The notes under the pieces were generated by a model. The model saw only the letters and a program-made list of their open reading frames with translations. It ran no database searches and was not told where the DNA came from. The position numbers were made by a program, and so were the translations under genes. A stretch of 64,000 nt of DNA, from NCBI RefSeq assembly GCF_014640675.1, contig NZ_BMHK01000005.1, positions 1 to 64,000 on the forward strand, written 5' to 3'. Source of the stretch: Novosphingobium endophyticum (GTDB lineage Bacteria; Pseudomonadota; Alphaproteobacteria; Sphingomonadales; Sphingomonadaceae). Shown one piece after another: positions 31,352 through 39,618 of this stretch (position 1 is the stretch's first letter; the number at the start of each line of letters is the position of its first letter).

Positions 31352-33477
31352 ACATGCTGAACCGCATCTCCGATCCCGGCGCGATGGCGCTGCCGGCGGG
31401 CATCCTGATCCTGATCGTGCTGATGATCGTGCCGGTTCCGGCTGTCATCCTCGACATTTCCTTCGTGCTCAACATCGCGCTTTCCGTTGCCATCCTGATG
31501 GCCGCGATGAACGCCAAAAAGCCGCTGGATTTCTCGTCGTTTCCCTCGGTCCTGCTCTTCGCGACGCTGCTGCGCCTCGCGCTCAACGTCGCCTCGACCC
31601 GCGTGGTGCTGGTCCACGGGCACGAGGGCGGAGAGGCAGCCGGCAAGGTGATCGAGGCGTTCGGCGCCTTTCTCATCGGTGGCAATTTCGCCGTCGGCAT
31701 CTTTGTCTTCCTGATCCTCATCATCATCAACCTGGTCGTCGTGACCAAGGGCGCGGGCCGTGTCTCGGAAGTTTCCGCGCGCTTCACTCTCGATGCCCTG
31801 CCCGGCAAGCAGATGGCGATCGACGCCGATCTTGCCGCCGGCCTGCTGACCGCCGAGGAAGCCAAGGCCCGCCGCCGCGAAGTCGCCACCGAGGCGGACT
31901 TCTACGGCTCGATGGACGGTTCGTCGAAGTTCGTGAAGGGCGACGCCATCGCCGCTCTGCTGATCCTCGGCGTCAACATCATCGCCGGCTTCTGCCTCGG
32001 CATGATCAGCTATTCCATGTCGGCGGGCGATGCCGCGCAGACTTACGTGACGCTGGCCATCGGCGACGCGCTGGTGGCGCAGGTGCCCTCGCTGCTGCTT
32101 TCGATTGCGGCTGCGGTCATCGTCACCCGCGTTTCCGACAGCCGCGACCTTGCCGGGCAGATCGGCGGCCAGTTTGCCGCCCCCGGCACCTGGTTGCCGG
32201 TCGCCGTCGTGCTTGGCGCCATCGGCATGATCCCGGCCATGCCGCAGTCGATCTTTCTTCCCGCCGCCGGCCTTGCGTTCTGGCTGTGGCACGCGCTCAA
32301 GAAGCACCGCGACCGGCCCGCGCCCGTGGTCGAGGCATTGCCCGAGCCGGTCGATCCGCAGAAGATCGAGCTTCAGGACGTGTCCGACCACACGCTCGTC
32401 ACCATCGAGCTCGGCTACGGCCTCGTGCAGCTCGTCGACGACCGGCGCGGCTCGCCGCTGGTCCAGCGCGTCACCGGGGTGCGCAAGCAGCTCAGTCAGG
32501 CCTTCGGCTTCATCGTGCCGCAATTCCGGATGCGCGACGCGATCGACATGCCGCCGCACGACTACCGCATCATGCTTGGCGGCGTGAACGTGGGCGGCGC
32601 GATGGTCCGGGCCGACAAAGTGCTGGCCATCGACGCCGGCGAAGTGCGCCCCGGGCACACACTCAAGGGCGAGGCCACGCGCGATCCCAGCTTCGGCTGC
32701 CCGGCGCTGTGGATTGACCCCGCGCAGCGCGACCATGCGACGGCCGAGGGCTTCCTGACGGTCGATCCCGGCACCGTCATCGCTACGCACCTCAACCAGC
32801 TCCTGTCCGAACGCCCGCAGGATCTGCTCGGCCCCGATCAGGTCAAGGACCTGCTGGAAGCGCTCAAGGAGCATTCGGCGGGGCTGGTCGAGACAATCCA
32901 CCCGCAGCCGCTCACGCTCTCCGCGCTCACGCGTCTGCTGCGCGCCCTGCTCGAAGACCAGATTCCCATCGCGCACCCGCTGCCGATCCTCCAGAGCCTC
33001 AGCCGCGCGGTCCAACAGACGGTCGATCATGACAGGCTTATCGAGCTGGTCCGCGCTGACCTCGGCGCGCTCATTGTCGGCCGCGTTTGCCCGCCGCACG
33101 AGCGCCTGCCGGTGCTCACGCTCGACGCCAACCTGGAGGCCGCCATCGTCCAGGGCATGCAGGACCCGGTGACCGGCCAGCCCGTCATCGAGCCCGACCT
33201 GGCCCGCATGATCGGCGAGCGCGTGTCCGAACTCGCCTCCGCAAGAGGGCCGGGCGCGATTCCGCTGACGCTGATCGTCCAGCCTCGCGCCCGCCGCGCG
33301 CTTGCCGCGTTGCTGCGGTTGCGGGCGCCCTCGTGTCTCGTCCTTTCCATCGCCGAACTGCCGGCGACCCAGCCGATCGAGGTCATCGACGTGATCGGCT
33401 CTCCCGTCCCGCAGCATCAGGCCCCCGGCCTGCCGCATCCCGATTCCATCGACCCAGCCGAAAGCATGGCAGCATGA
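31348..33477 (+). CDS. flhA: flagellar export gate protein FlhA
   Basis: A 709-residue protein. Eight membrane helices fall in the first 330 residues, including FSSFPSVLLFATLLRLALN, the FHIPEP-family LNVASTRVVL stretch and KGDAIAALLILGVNIIAGF. A large cytoplasmic domain follows (DKVLAIDAGEVRPG onward), which docks substrate-chaperone complexes. The GTG start overlaps the upstream stop and the stop overlaps the fliA start (ATGA). Confidence 0.97.
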   Translation: MNMLNRISDPGAMALPAGILILIVLMIVPVPAVILDISFVLNIALSVAILMAAMNAKKPLDFSSFPSVLLFATLLRLALNVASTRVVLVHGHEGGEAAGKVIEAFGAFLIGGNFAVGIFVFLILIIINLVVVTKGAGRVSEVSARFTLDALPGKQMAIDADLAAGLLTAEEAKARRREVATEADFYGSMDGSSKFVKGDAIAALLILGVNIIAGFCLGMISYSMSAGDAAQTYVTLAIGDALVAQVPSLLLSIAAAVIVTRVSDSRDLAGQIGGQFAAPGTWLPVAVVLGAIGMIPAMPQSIFLPAAGLAFWLWHALKKHRDRPAPVVEALPEPVDPQKIELQDVSDHTLVTIELGYGLVQLVDDRRGSPLVQRVTGVRKQLSQAFGFIVPQFRMRDAIDMPPHDYRIMLGGVNVGGAMVRADKVLAIDAGEVRPGHTLKGEATRDPSFGCPALWIDPAQRDHATAEGFLTVDPGTVIATHLNQLLSERPQDLLGPDQVKDLLEALKEHSAGLVETIHPQPLTLSALTRLLRALLEDQIPIAHPLPILQSLSRAVQQTVDHDRLIELVRADLGALIVGRVCPPHERLPVLTLDANLEAAIVQGMQDPVTGQPVIEPDLARMIGERVSELASARGPGAIPLTLIVQPRARRALAALLRLRAPSCLVLSIAELPATQPIEVIDVIGSPVPQHQAPGLPHPDSIDPAESMAA

Positions 33478-34268
33478 AGCTAGATCACAGCGCATTCGAG
33501 CAGCGGGCGCCCGCCCCCTGCCCCTCCCCGACCTACCGGATCCCCGCCGCCCAGTCGCGGCGCGGGACCGGCGGCTACCAGGGGGAGGTCGCCGACCGGG
33601 TCCGACGATTCCTGCCGATGGTCCGGCGCCTCGCCTGGCACGTCCACGGCACCGGGCGTGCCGGCATCGAGCTCGACGATCTGATGCAGGCCGGCCTCGT
33701 CGCCCTCACCGAATGCGCGCAGCGCCACCAGGGCCCGGGCGAGGACGGTTTCGCCGCCTATGCCAAGATGCGCGTACGCGGCGCGATGGTGGATCTGATC
33801 CGGCGCACCGTGCCGATGTCGCGCGGGGCCAGCGAGCGGCGCCGCCAGCTTGCCCGCAAGGAAGTGGGGCTGCGCGGCGAACTCGGCCGCGACCCGCTGC
33901 CGCACGAACTTGCCGAGGCCATGGGGCTGGACGAGAGCGAACTGCACGCCTTGCGCGATTCCAGCCAGCCGCTGCGCTTCGATTCGATCGACGAAGTCTA
34001 TTCGGACCACAACGCGGCCTTCGCCGACGAGACGCCCGACAGCCTTTCGCTGCTCGAGGACGAGGAAATGCGCGACGCCGTGATCGCGGCCATCACCGAC
34101 CTGCCCGAGCGGCTGCGGCTGATCGTGCAGCTCTATTTCGTGGAGGAACTCAACCTCGCCGAAATCGCGCAGGTGCTGGACGTCTCGGTGCCCCGCGTCC
34201 ACCAGCTCAAGGCGCAGGCGCTGGCCAGGCTGCGCGAGGCGCTGGAGGACGTGGCACAGGTGCTGTGA
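33474..34268 (+). CDS. fliA: flagellar sigma factor FliA (sigma-28)
   Basis: A 264-residue sigma-70-type factor: region 2 with MVRRLAWHVHGTGRAGIELD DLMQAGLVALTECA and FAAYAKMRVRGAMVDLIRRT, region 3 with LPHELAEAMGLDESELHAL, and region 4 with YFVEELNLAEIAQVLDVSVP. It transcribes late flagellar genes when released by FlgM. The ATG at 33474 overlaps the flhA stop. It converges on the next gene with only six bases between stops. Confidence 0.95.
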   Translation: MKLDHSAFEQRAPAPCPSPTYRIPAAQSRRGTGGYQGEVADRVRRFLPMVRRLAWHVHGTGRAGIELDDLMQAGLVALTECAQRHQGPGEDGFAAYAKMRVRGAMVDLIRRTVPMSRGASERRRQLARKEVGLRGELGRDPLPHELAEAMGLDESELHALRDSSQPLRFDSIDEVYSDHNAAFADETPDSLSLLEDEEMRDAVIAAITDLPERLRLIVQLYFVEELNLAEIAQVLDVSVPRVHQLKAQALARLREALEDVAQVL

Positions 34269-34274
34269 CGTCGC

Positions 34275-35102
34275 CTAGAGATTGAGGCCGCCCTCGGAGA
34301 CCTTCTCCTTTGCGCGCTGGACATCAGCCGACAGTTGTCGCTCACCGGCCTCCACCATCGCCCAGGCCTTGGCGTGATTTGTGATGTTGACGGAAAATTT
34401 CGATGCGAGTTCGGGATTCTCGTCGTCGCGCTGGATGCTGTAGGAAACAGCGAACAGGCAGGGCGTCGCTTGCTGGAGCTGGACCCCCTGCCGCTGGCAG
34501 ACAGAGTAGCTGGAATTGCCCGAACTGAGCTGCTGACCGTCCCGTGATCTGACTATCTCGCCTCGATCCCCTTTGTAGTATTTGCTGGTGTCGAAGGCCC
34601 CGTACTTGTCGGCCAATTCCTGCTTGATGCTGGCGACCGGCAGTTCCTTGCCTTCCGTGAACTCTATCGTGCGATCGACATGAACCAGCTGCTCGCTCCC
34701 GGAAGGACCGACAAACGTCGCATTGACCTTGTCCAGTCCTGAATCGGCACTGAGGTCGATTTGCGACATCTGGCCGCCGCTCGGCAAGGAGACGCTGCGC
34801 TCGTTGGTGTTTACGGCATAACTTGAATTCTTGCACTGCAGGACGTTCTGCACCTGCGCCAGCGTCATGCCTTGGCGCACCCCCAGTATATCGTCCGCGG
34901 GCTGCCCTTTCGGCGCGGTCTCACCTTTGAAATCGCCGCAATCGACTTTCGGAGAAGCAATGGCTGGAGACGCCGTTGCTTCCGCCTCGGCGGACGGATC
35001 GGACGTTTCGGCGACCGCCGTCTCGTCATCGGGGGCTTCGGCGCTACCGCCGCAGCCCGCCAACAAGACCATGCCGCTGATGCATAGAATATTGCGTAAC
35101 AT
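34275..35102 (-). CDS. lipoprotein of unknown function
   Basis: A 275-residue protein with a lipoprotein leader (MLRNILCISGMVLLAGC, cleavage before Cys17), then an acidic Ala/Glu/Thr-rich stretch. Then come DDILGVRQGMTLAQVQNVLQ, as in several envelope lipoproteins that begin with a repeat of this GMTxxxV type, and SVCQRQGVQLQQATPCLFAV with paired cysteines. GC content and codon use are lower than in the flagellar genes, suggesting recent transfer. The ATG at 35100-35102 with GGGGGAA upstream is preferred. I cannot assign a function. Confidence 0.75.
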   Translation of the reverse strand: MLRNILCISGMVLLAGCGGSAEAPDDETAVAETSDPSAEAEATASPAIASPKVDCGDFKGETAPKGQPADDILGVRQGMTLAQVQNVLQCKNSSYAVNTNERSVSLPSGGQMSQIDLSADSGLDKVNATFVGPSGSEQLVHVDRTIEFTEGKELPVASIKQELADKYGAFDTSKYYKGDRGEIVRSRDGQQLSSGNSSYSVCQRQGVQLQQATPCLFAVSYSIQRDDENPELASKFSVNITNHAKAWAMVEAGERQLSADVQRAKEKVSEGGLNL

Positions 35103-35661
35103 GACGATCAGTTCCCCCAATTACTCCATGAATTTGTCTCGATCGGCCCGTCGTGGTCGCGCAGGCCAAAAGCAACAGGATCGGTATTGGCGAGCTTTTC
35201 GATATGGAAGAGGCAGCGATGTCCAGAATACACGCCGCTAAGCCCAAACGAGCGACTCAATACCCATCAATTAAGCAAATTGAGCGAGCTGGAAGTCGCG
35301 CACAAGCCCAAAAACTCTCGGGCTATTGGCAATTTCGTAGTAACCTCCATGGTCTCTTGCTTTGGAGACGGTGACGCTGCGATCGGGGGCGTCAGTTCCG
35401 CGCTTCGCCGCCAGCAGAGCGGGCGTGAGCACCTGCGGCAGCGCTTCGGCGCTGCCGTCCTTGCCGTTCTACACATAGAACTGCGCCCCGGCCGCGCCGT
35501 GGGCCGTGGGGTAGCGGGGGATCTCTGGATCGCGGGGGGCCAGTCTCCGCGCAGGACAACGACGCCGGCCTTTTGAAGGCCTGCGTCGTTTCCTCGCGCT
35601 CGATGGCACACGCCGCGATCGCTCGCCGGACGCGCGAATCCGCGTTTTCCCGCCGGCGGGA
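35103..35661. other. low-GC gap and relic region
   Basis: Positions 35103-35400 are clearly poorer in GC than the surroundings, with several A/T-rich runs. The short frames there lack ribosome sites and family resemblance. Positions 35403-35606 are the dsbD relic. I see no intact gene, tRNA or promoter of known type in this gap. Confidence 0.5.
35403..35606 (-). pseudogene. decayed copy of the 3' end of dsbD (thioredoxin-like domain)
   Basis: These 204 bases align almost without gaps with the 3' end of dsbD at 37485-37690, with roughly 85 percent identity by eye. Read on the minus strand it encodes KAGVVVLRGDW, then after a frame change a stretch ending SAEALPQVLTPALLAAK. An in-frame TAG stands where dsbD has W-Y-A-K, and one base is lost in the TTTTCGAAGG run. 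The part carrying the CxxC motif is not present. The substitutions are partly conservative, hinting at a diverged paralogue rather than a fresh duplication. Confidence 0.75.
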
Positions 35662-36054
35662 TCAGATCGCGAGCAGGCGCCCGAAGAAGGCGCGGTAGCG
35701 CTTCAGGGCAATGCGCAGGTCCTCGGTCGTGACGTCGCCGCCGCGATCCCATTGCTCTTCGAGATGGAAGCGCTCTTGCGCGAACGTCTCGGCGAGCAGT
35801 TTCATCGCGCCTGCCACCAGCGTGTCCGCCTCCTCGACCGCGCGGCGCGGTTCGTCGACGAAGCTTGCCTGAATAGCCTCCCACCGTGTTTGGAGTTCCT
35901 GCGCGTCCCCGGGGGGAAACAGCGGGTCGTCGCCGGCTTTGGCGGCATCGGTTCCCCGGGTTGTGCCGGCCCGGGCGATATCGGCGGTGCCGCCTACGCT
36001 CTCGGGTGTAACGGCTCCATCTGTCCCTGGCTCGTGTTGGATGGGTTCAGCCAC
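35662..36054 (-). CDS. conserved protein of unknown function, paralogue of the upstream gene
   Basis: A 130-residue soluble protein. The first 50 residues are low-complexity. Residues about 57-82 (RWEAIQASFVDEPRRAVEEA, then DTLVAGAM) and 110-126 (TTEDLRIALKRYRAFFGRLL) match the same two segments of the adjacent upstream protein (EWRKVQTRFVDSPADAVTRA and TEDLRQAMIHYRALFDDLV). The upstream gene overlaps this start by 8 bases. No function is known to me; the pair probably arose by duplication. Confidence 0.65.
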   Translation of the reverse strand: MAEPIQHEPGTDGAVTPESVGGTADIARAGTTRGTDAAKAGDDPLFPPGDAQELQTRWEAIQASFVDEPRRAVEEADTLVAGAMKLLAETFAQERFHLEEQWDRGGDVTTEDLRIALKRYRAFFGRLLAI

Positions 36055-36664
36055 GATGAGTCTCCCGCTTCTTGCGCTTGTCGATCACGCGGCCGTCCCG
36101 GTGTTCGATCACCGGGCTGCTGTCGACCGGTTCGTGGACGAGGTCGTCAAACAGGGCGCGATAATGGATCATGGCCTGGCGCAGATCCTCGGTATCGGCC
36201 TCACCACGTGCGTGGCGTTCGGCAATCGTGTGGCCGGCGCGGTAGTTCTGCACCACGTCGCCGTGATCGACCGAAAGATCGGCGGAGCGCTGCTCGAAAT
36301 CGGCGACCGGGTAGCCGCGATCCTCCATGACCTGCCCCAGCAGCACGTCGGCGCGCGTCACTGCGTCCGCCGGGGAATCGACGAAGCGTGTCTGCACCTT
36401 GCGCCATTCTTCGATGTAACGCCTGCGGCTCTCCGGCGAAAGCGGACGGATGTCGAAGCTCTCGACCCGCTTTTCGCGTTCATGCAGGATCGTTTCGGCG
36501 CGATGTGAGCTGCCGGCATCCTTGACCGTGCGTTCGTATTCGCCGCCGAACCGCGCCTTGAGCGAGTCGGCGCGCCGCTTGCGCATATAAACCACGCCCA
36601 CAGCGACGATTACTGCAAGGACGATCAGACCGATGGTCAGTTCGAGCGGGGTAATGGTAATCAT
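36047..36664 (-). CDS. membrane-anchored protein of unknown function
   Basis: A 205-residue protein with an N-terminal membrane helix (about residues 5-28), then MRKRRADSLKARFGGEYERT, a charged region, and a C-terminal domain of about 100 residues with EWRKVQTRFVDSPADAVTRA and TEDLRQAMIHYRALFDDLV. The same domain forms most of the next gene product. The start is the ATG at 36662-36664 with a GGGAGAAGGA site. The large cytoplasmic helical domain on a membrane anchor suggests a scaffold or stress protein, but that is only a guess. Confidence 0.7.
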   Translation of the reverse strand: MITITPLELTIGLIVLAVIVAVGVVYMRKRRADSLKARFGGEYERTVKDAGSSHRAETILHEREKRVESFDIRPLSPESRRRYIEEWRKVQTRFVDSPADAVTRADVLLGQVMEDRGYPVADFEQRSADLSVDHGDVVQNYRAGHTIAERHARGEADTEDLRQAMIHYRALFDDLVHEPVDSSPVIEHRDGRVIDKRKKRETHRG

Positions 36665-36985
36665 GTTCCTTCTCCCAGAGCATTTGTGCCCCTTCGGTGA
36701 AGCGCCGAGGCTTCCCGCCCCGCATGGGTTTAATATCCGGAAGAGGGATCGGGTTTCCGCCGGCGCAACGGCTCGTCGCAAATCCGGCGATGCCGGGCCG
36801 GCCCCGCATCAGTTGGCGCTGGAGGGCAGGGCGCAGGTGCTGTGACAGAGACCTTCGGGCGAAGTCGTGGCGGTGAATCTGCGATCACATGCGGAAGCAC
36901 CGATGATATGATAGGATGAATCGCCAGCTTCCGGGGGTGAATGGGAGCAGCGCGGGAGGGCGGGCCTGTCTGAAAGGAGCCTCCA
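36665..36985. other. divergent intergenic region before the ferritin-like gene
   Basis: A 321-base gap between two divergent genes, so it should hold two promoters. I see a GAAAGGAG ribosome site just before 36986 and no clear sigma-70 or Fur-type box. Confidence 0.4.
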
Positions 36986-37453
36986 ATGACCGAAATCGAC
37001 AAAGAACGCGTTGTCACACTGCTGAACCGCATCCTTGAACAGGAACTGGCCGGCGTCGTCCGCTACACGCATTATTCTTTCCTGGTTTACGGCTATGGCC
37101 GAATTCCTATCGTCTCATGGCTGCGAAGCCAGGCCGATGAATCGCTGCTGCATGCCCAGGAAGCGGGTGAGATGGTGACTCTGTTGGGCGAGCATCCATC
37201 GCTCAGGATCGGCCCGCTGCTGGAATCGCATCAGCACGAAATCGGTGCGATCCTGCGCGAGTCGCTCGAGGCCGAGAGCGCGGCAACGGCCCTGTACAGG
37301 GAATTGTTGGAGGCCGTGGCCGGCAAGTCCGTTACGCTGGAGGAATACGCCCGCAAGATGATCTATGCGGAAGAAGTGCACGCCGGCGAGGTCGACAAGA
37401 TGCTGCGCAAGCCCGGCGACATCAGGGCGTTCGTCGAAGACCCGCCGGGATAA
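36986..37453 (+). CDS. ferritin-like (bacterioferritin-type) protein
   Basis: A 155-residue four-helix protein. Metal ligands are visible in EQELAGVVRYTHYS (Glu18 region), ADESLLHAQEAGEMV (Glu and His), ESAATALYRELLEAV and YAEEVHAGEVDKML. The length and pattern fit bacterioferritin or a close relative. It likely stores or detoxifies iron in the cytoplasm. A strong GAAAGGAG site precedes the ATG. It converges with dsbD, with 19 bases between stops. Confidence 0.85.
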   Translation: MTEIDKERVVTLLNRILEQELAGVVRYTHYSFLVYGYGRIPIVSWLRSQADESLLHAQEAGEMVTLLGEHPSLRIGPLLESHQHEIGAILRESLEAESAATALYRELLEAVAGKSVTLEEYARKMIYAEEVHAGEVDKMLRKPGDIRAFVEDPPG

Positions 37454-37472
37454 GCGCGTCCGCGCGTCTCGA

Positions 37473-39521
37473 TTAACTCCCCGCCTTCGCCGCCAGCAGC
37501 GCGGGCGTGAGCACCTGTGGCAGCTTTTCGGCCGTGCCGTCCTTGGCGTACCACACATAGAGTGGCACCCCGGCCGCGCCGTGGGCGGTGAGATAGCGGG
37601 TGATCTCCGGATCGCGGCGGGTCCAGTCTCCGCGCAGGACCACGACGCCCGCCTTTTCGAAGGCCTGCTTCGTCTCCTTGCGCTCGATGGCGATTTCCTC
37701 GTTGACCTTGCAGGTCAGGCACCAGTCGGCGGTCATGTAGACGAACACCGGCTTGCCCGAGGCGCGCGCGTCGGTGAGCGCTGCCTCGCTGAAGGGGCGT
37801 GTGTCGAGCACGCTTTCGACCTGCGCGGCGCCTGGGTCGGGGCGAGGCAGGAGAAAGAGGCCGGCGATGGCGGCGAACACGGCCAGCAGCGCGGCGGGCA
37901 GGGCGCGCTTGCCCCGGCGCTGCGCGAGGCCCGCCCCGGTGAGCGCGGCGAGCACCAGCAGCGTGAAGATCAGCGCGCCGGCCAGGAACCAGGGGCCGCC
38001 GATCTTCCAGGTGAGCCATACCAGCGCCAGCGCCGTCAGGCCCATCGGCACGGCCATCGCGCGGCGCAGGCCGTTCATCCACGGTCCCGGCCGGGGCAGG
38101 CGGCGGCGCAGTGCGGGCACGAAGGCCACCGCCAGGAAAGGCAGGGCAATGCCCAGGCCGAGCGCGGCGAAGAGCGCGAGCGCCGGCATGACCGGCAGCA
38201 ACAGCGCGGCGCCCATCGCGCCAGCCATGAACGGTCCGGTGCAGGGGGTGGCGACAAAGGCGGCGAGCAGGCCGGTAGCGAAGGCGCCCTGCGTGTAGCT
38301 GCGCGGGCTTCTCCCGGCCACGAAGCCCGGGACGGCGAACTCGAAGGCACCCAGCAGGTTGGCGGTAATCGCGCTTGCCAGCAGCAGCAGCGCAACGACC
38401 ACCAGCGGTTCCTGCAGCTGGAAGGCCCAGCCCACTTCCTCGCCTGCGGCGCGCAGGATCAGCAGCGCACCGCCGAGGCCGAGGCAGGCGACGATCACGC
38501 CCGCCGCATAGGCGAGCCCCTCGATCCGCGCATGGGCCTCGCTCTCGCCGGCACGGGCGAGGCTCAGCGCCTTGAGGCTGAGGATCGGAAAGACGCAGGG
38601 CATGATGTTGAGCAGCAGCCCGCCCGCCAGCGCGGCCAGCAGCAGCCACGGCAGGGCAGGCAGCACGGGATCGCCGCCGCTGGCGATGACCTCGCCGCCG
38701 GTGGGGACTTCGCCCGGCCGCGCGATGAAGAATACGCCGTTGCCGGCGTCGTCGAACTTGAGCACGCCGCCGACCGTCCCGGCCTCGCGCGCGGCGAACC
38801 TCGCGCGCGGGATGGTCACCAGCAGCAGGTCGCCCCGCCGCGCGAAAGTCTGCGGCGCGGCGTAATCGACCAGCTTGTCCTGCTCGATAAAGACATGCGG
38901 CGCAGTCAGCTCGACCGAGGCAGGCAGCGGAATCGCGAGGCGCAGCGACTTGTCGGTGATCGCCATTGTCGCGGGCGCGTCGAGCGGGGCGGGCAGGCGG
39001 CGCATCCATTCGGCAAAGCGCGCGTCGGTCGGCGCGGATCCCCCGATGACGACTTCCGTGGCCAGCTCGGCGCGTTCGGGCACGCAGATCTCGTCGGTGC
39101 AGGCGAGCCACTGCGCCTTGACGCGCACCGGCAGCCGGCTGCCCGGCGCGGCATCGGCGGGCGGGGTGAAGGGCACCAGCACCGCATAGTCGCTCTTGTA
39201 GACGTGGTTCATCAGGCCGGAGACGACCAGCGTATGCGGCACCGGGTATTGCGGTTCGCCGATACTGGCGCCCTCGGGCAGCGACCAGTCGAGCTGCATG
39301 CCGAGGCCCGCGTCGCCCGGATTGGTCCAGTAGCCGTGCCAGCCCTTTGCGGGCCGCATGTGGATCGCCAGCGTGGTCTCCTCGCCAGCCGCGACGGCGG
39401 CGGGAGCGATCAGTTCGGCGGCGATGTGATTGGACGCGGCCATGGCGGGCGCCGGGAGCAGGAGCAAGGCAAGCAGGCGACACAGGACTGCCACAAACAG
39501 GCGATAGCGACGCGGTTCCAT
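37473..39521 (-). CDS. dsbD: protein-disulfide reductase DsbD (ScsB-like)
   Basis: A 682-residue inner-membrane protein. It has a signal peptide, an N-terminal periplasmic domain with WLACTDEICVPERAEL, a core of eight helices whose redox cysteines lie in NIMPCVFPILSLKAL and VATPCTGPFMAGAMG, and a C-terminal thioredoxin-like domain with WCLTC at about residues 600-604. It passes electrons from cytoplasmic thioredoxin to periplasmic partners. The chosen start is the ATG at 39519-39521 (MEPRRYRLFV). A decayed copy of its 3' end lies at 35403-35606. Confidence 0.93.
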   Translation of the reverse strand: MEPRRYRLFVAVLCRLLALLLLPAPAMAASNHIAAELIAPAAVAAGEETTLAIHMRPAKGWHGYWTNPGDAGLGMQLDWSLPEGASIGEPQYPVPHTLVVSGLMNHVYKSDYAVLVPFTPPADAAPGSRLPVRVKAQWLACTDEICVPERAELATEVVIGGSAPTDARFAEWMRRLPAPLDAPATMAITDKSLRLAIPLPASVELTAPHVFIEQDKLVDYAAPQTFARRGDLLLVTIPRARFAAREAGTVGGVLKFDDAGNGVFFIARPGEVPTGGEVIASGGDPVLPALPWLLLAALAGGLLLNIMPCVFPILSLKALSLARAGESEAHARIEGLAYAAGVIVACLGLGGALLILRAAGEEVGWAFQLQEPLVVVALLLLASAITANLLGAFEFAVPGFVAGRSPRSYTQGAFATGLLAAFVATPCTGPFMAGAMGAALLLPVMPALALFAALGLGIALPFLAVAFVPALRRRLPRPGPWMNGLRRAMAVPMGLTALALVWLTWKIGGPWFLAGALIFTLLVLAALTGAGLAQRRGKRALPAALLAVFAAIAGLFLLPRPDPGAAQVESVLDTRPFSEAALTDARASGKPVFVYMTADWCLTCKVNEEIAIERKETKQAFEKAGVVVLRGDWTRRDPEITRYLTAHGAAGVPLYVWYAKDGTAEKLPQVLTPALLAAKAGS

Positions 39522-39618
39522 GAAGCTCCCGTGCATCCGGCCGCCTTGCGAGACACGCTCATTCCGGCCACGGCTGCATCTGCCCGCTATGCGCCGACTT
39601 TTCAAGGAACCTGCCTAT

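Noticed and set aside
31321..33495. A 724-codon open frame on the minus strand
   Set aside because: Antisense to flhA; the composition is that of a shadow and no family is recognisable, whereas flhA is unmistakable.
35153..35374. A 73-codon frame on the plus strand in the low-GC gap
   Set aside because: No convincing ribosome site, no domain, and it overlaps the start of the dsbD relic region; it is probably chance.
34255..36845. A shared 13-base word (CAGGTGCTGTGAC) at the end of fliA and near 36834
   Set aside because: One is coding and the flanks do not match; it is likely coincidence rather than an attachment-site pair.
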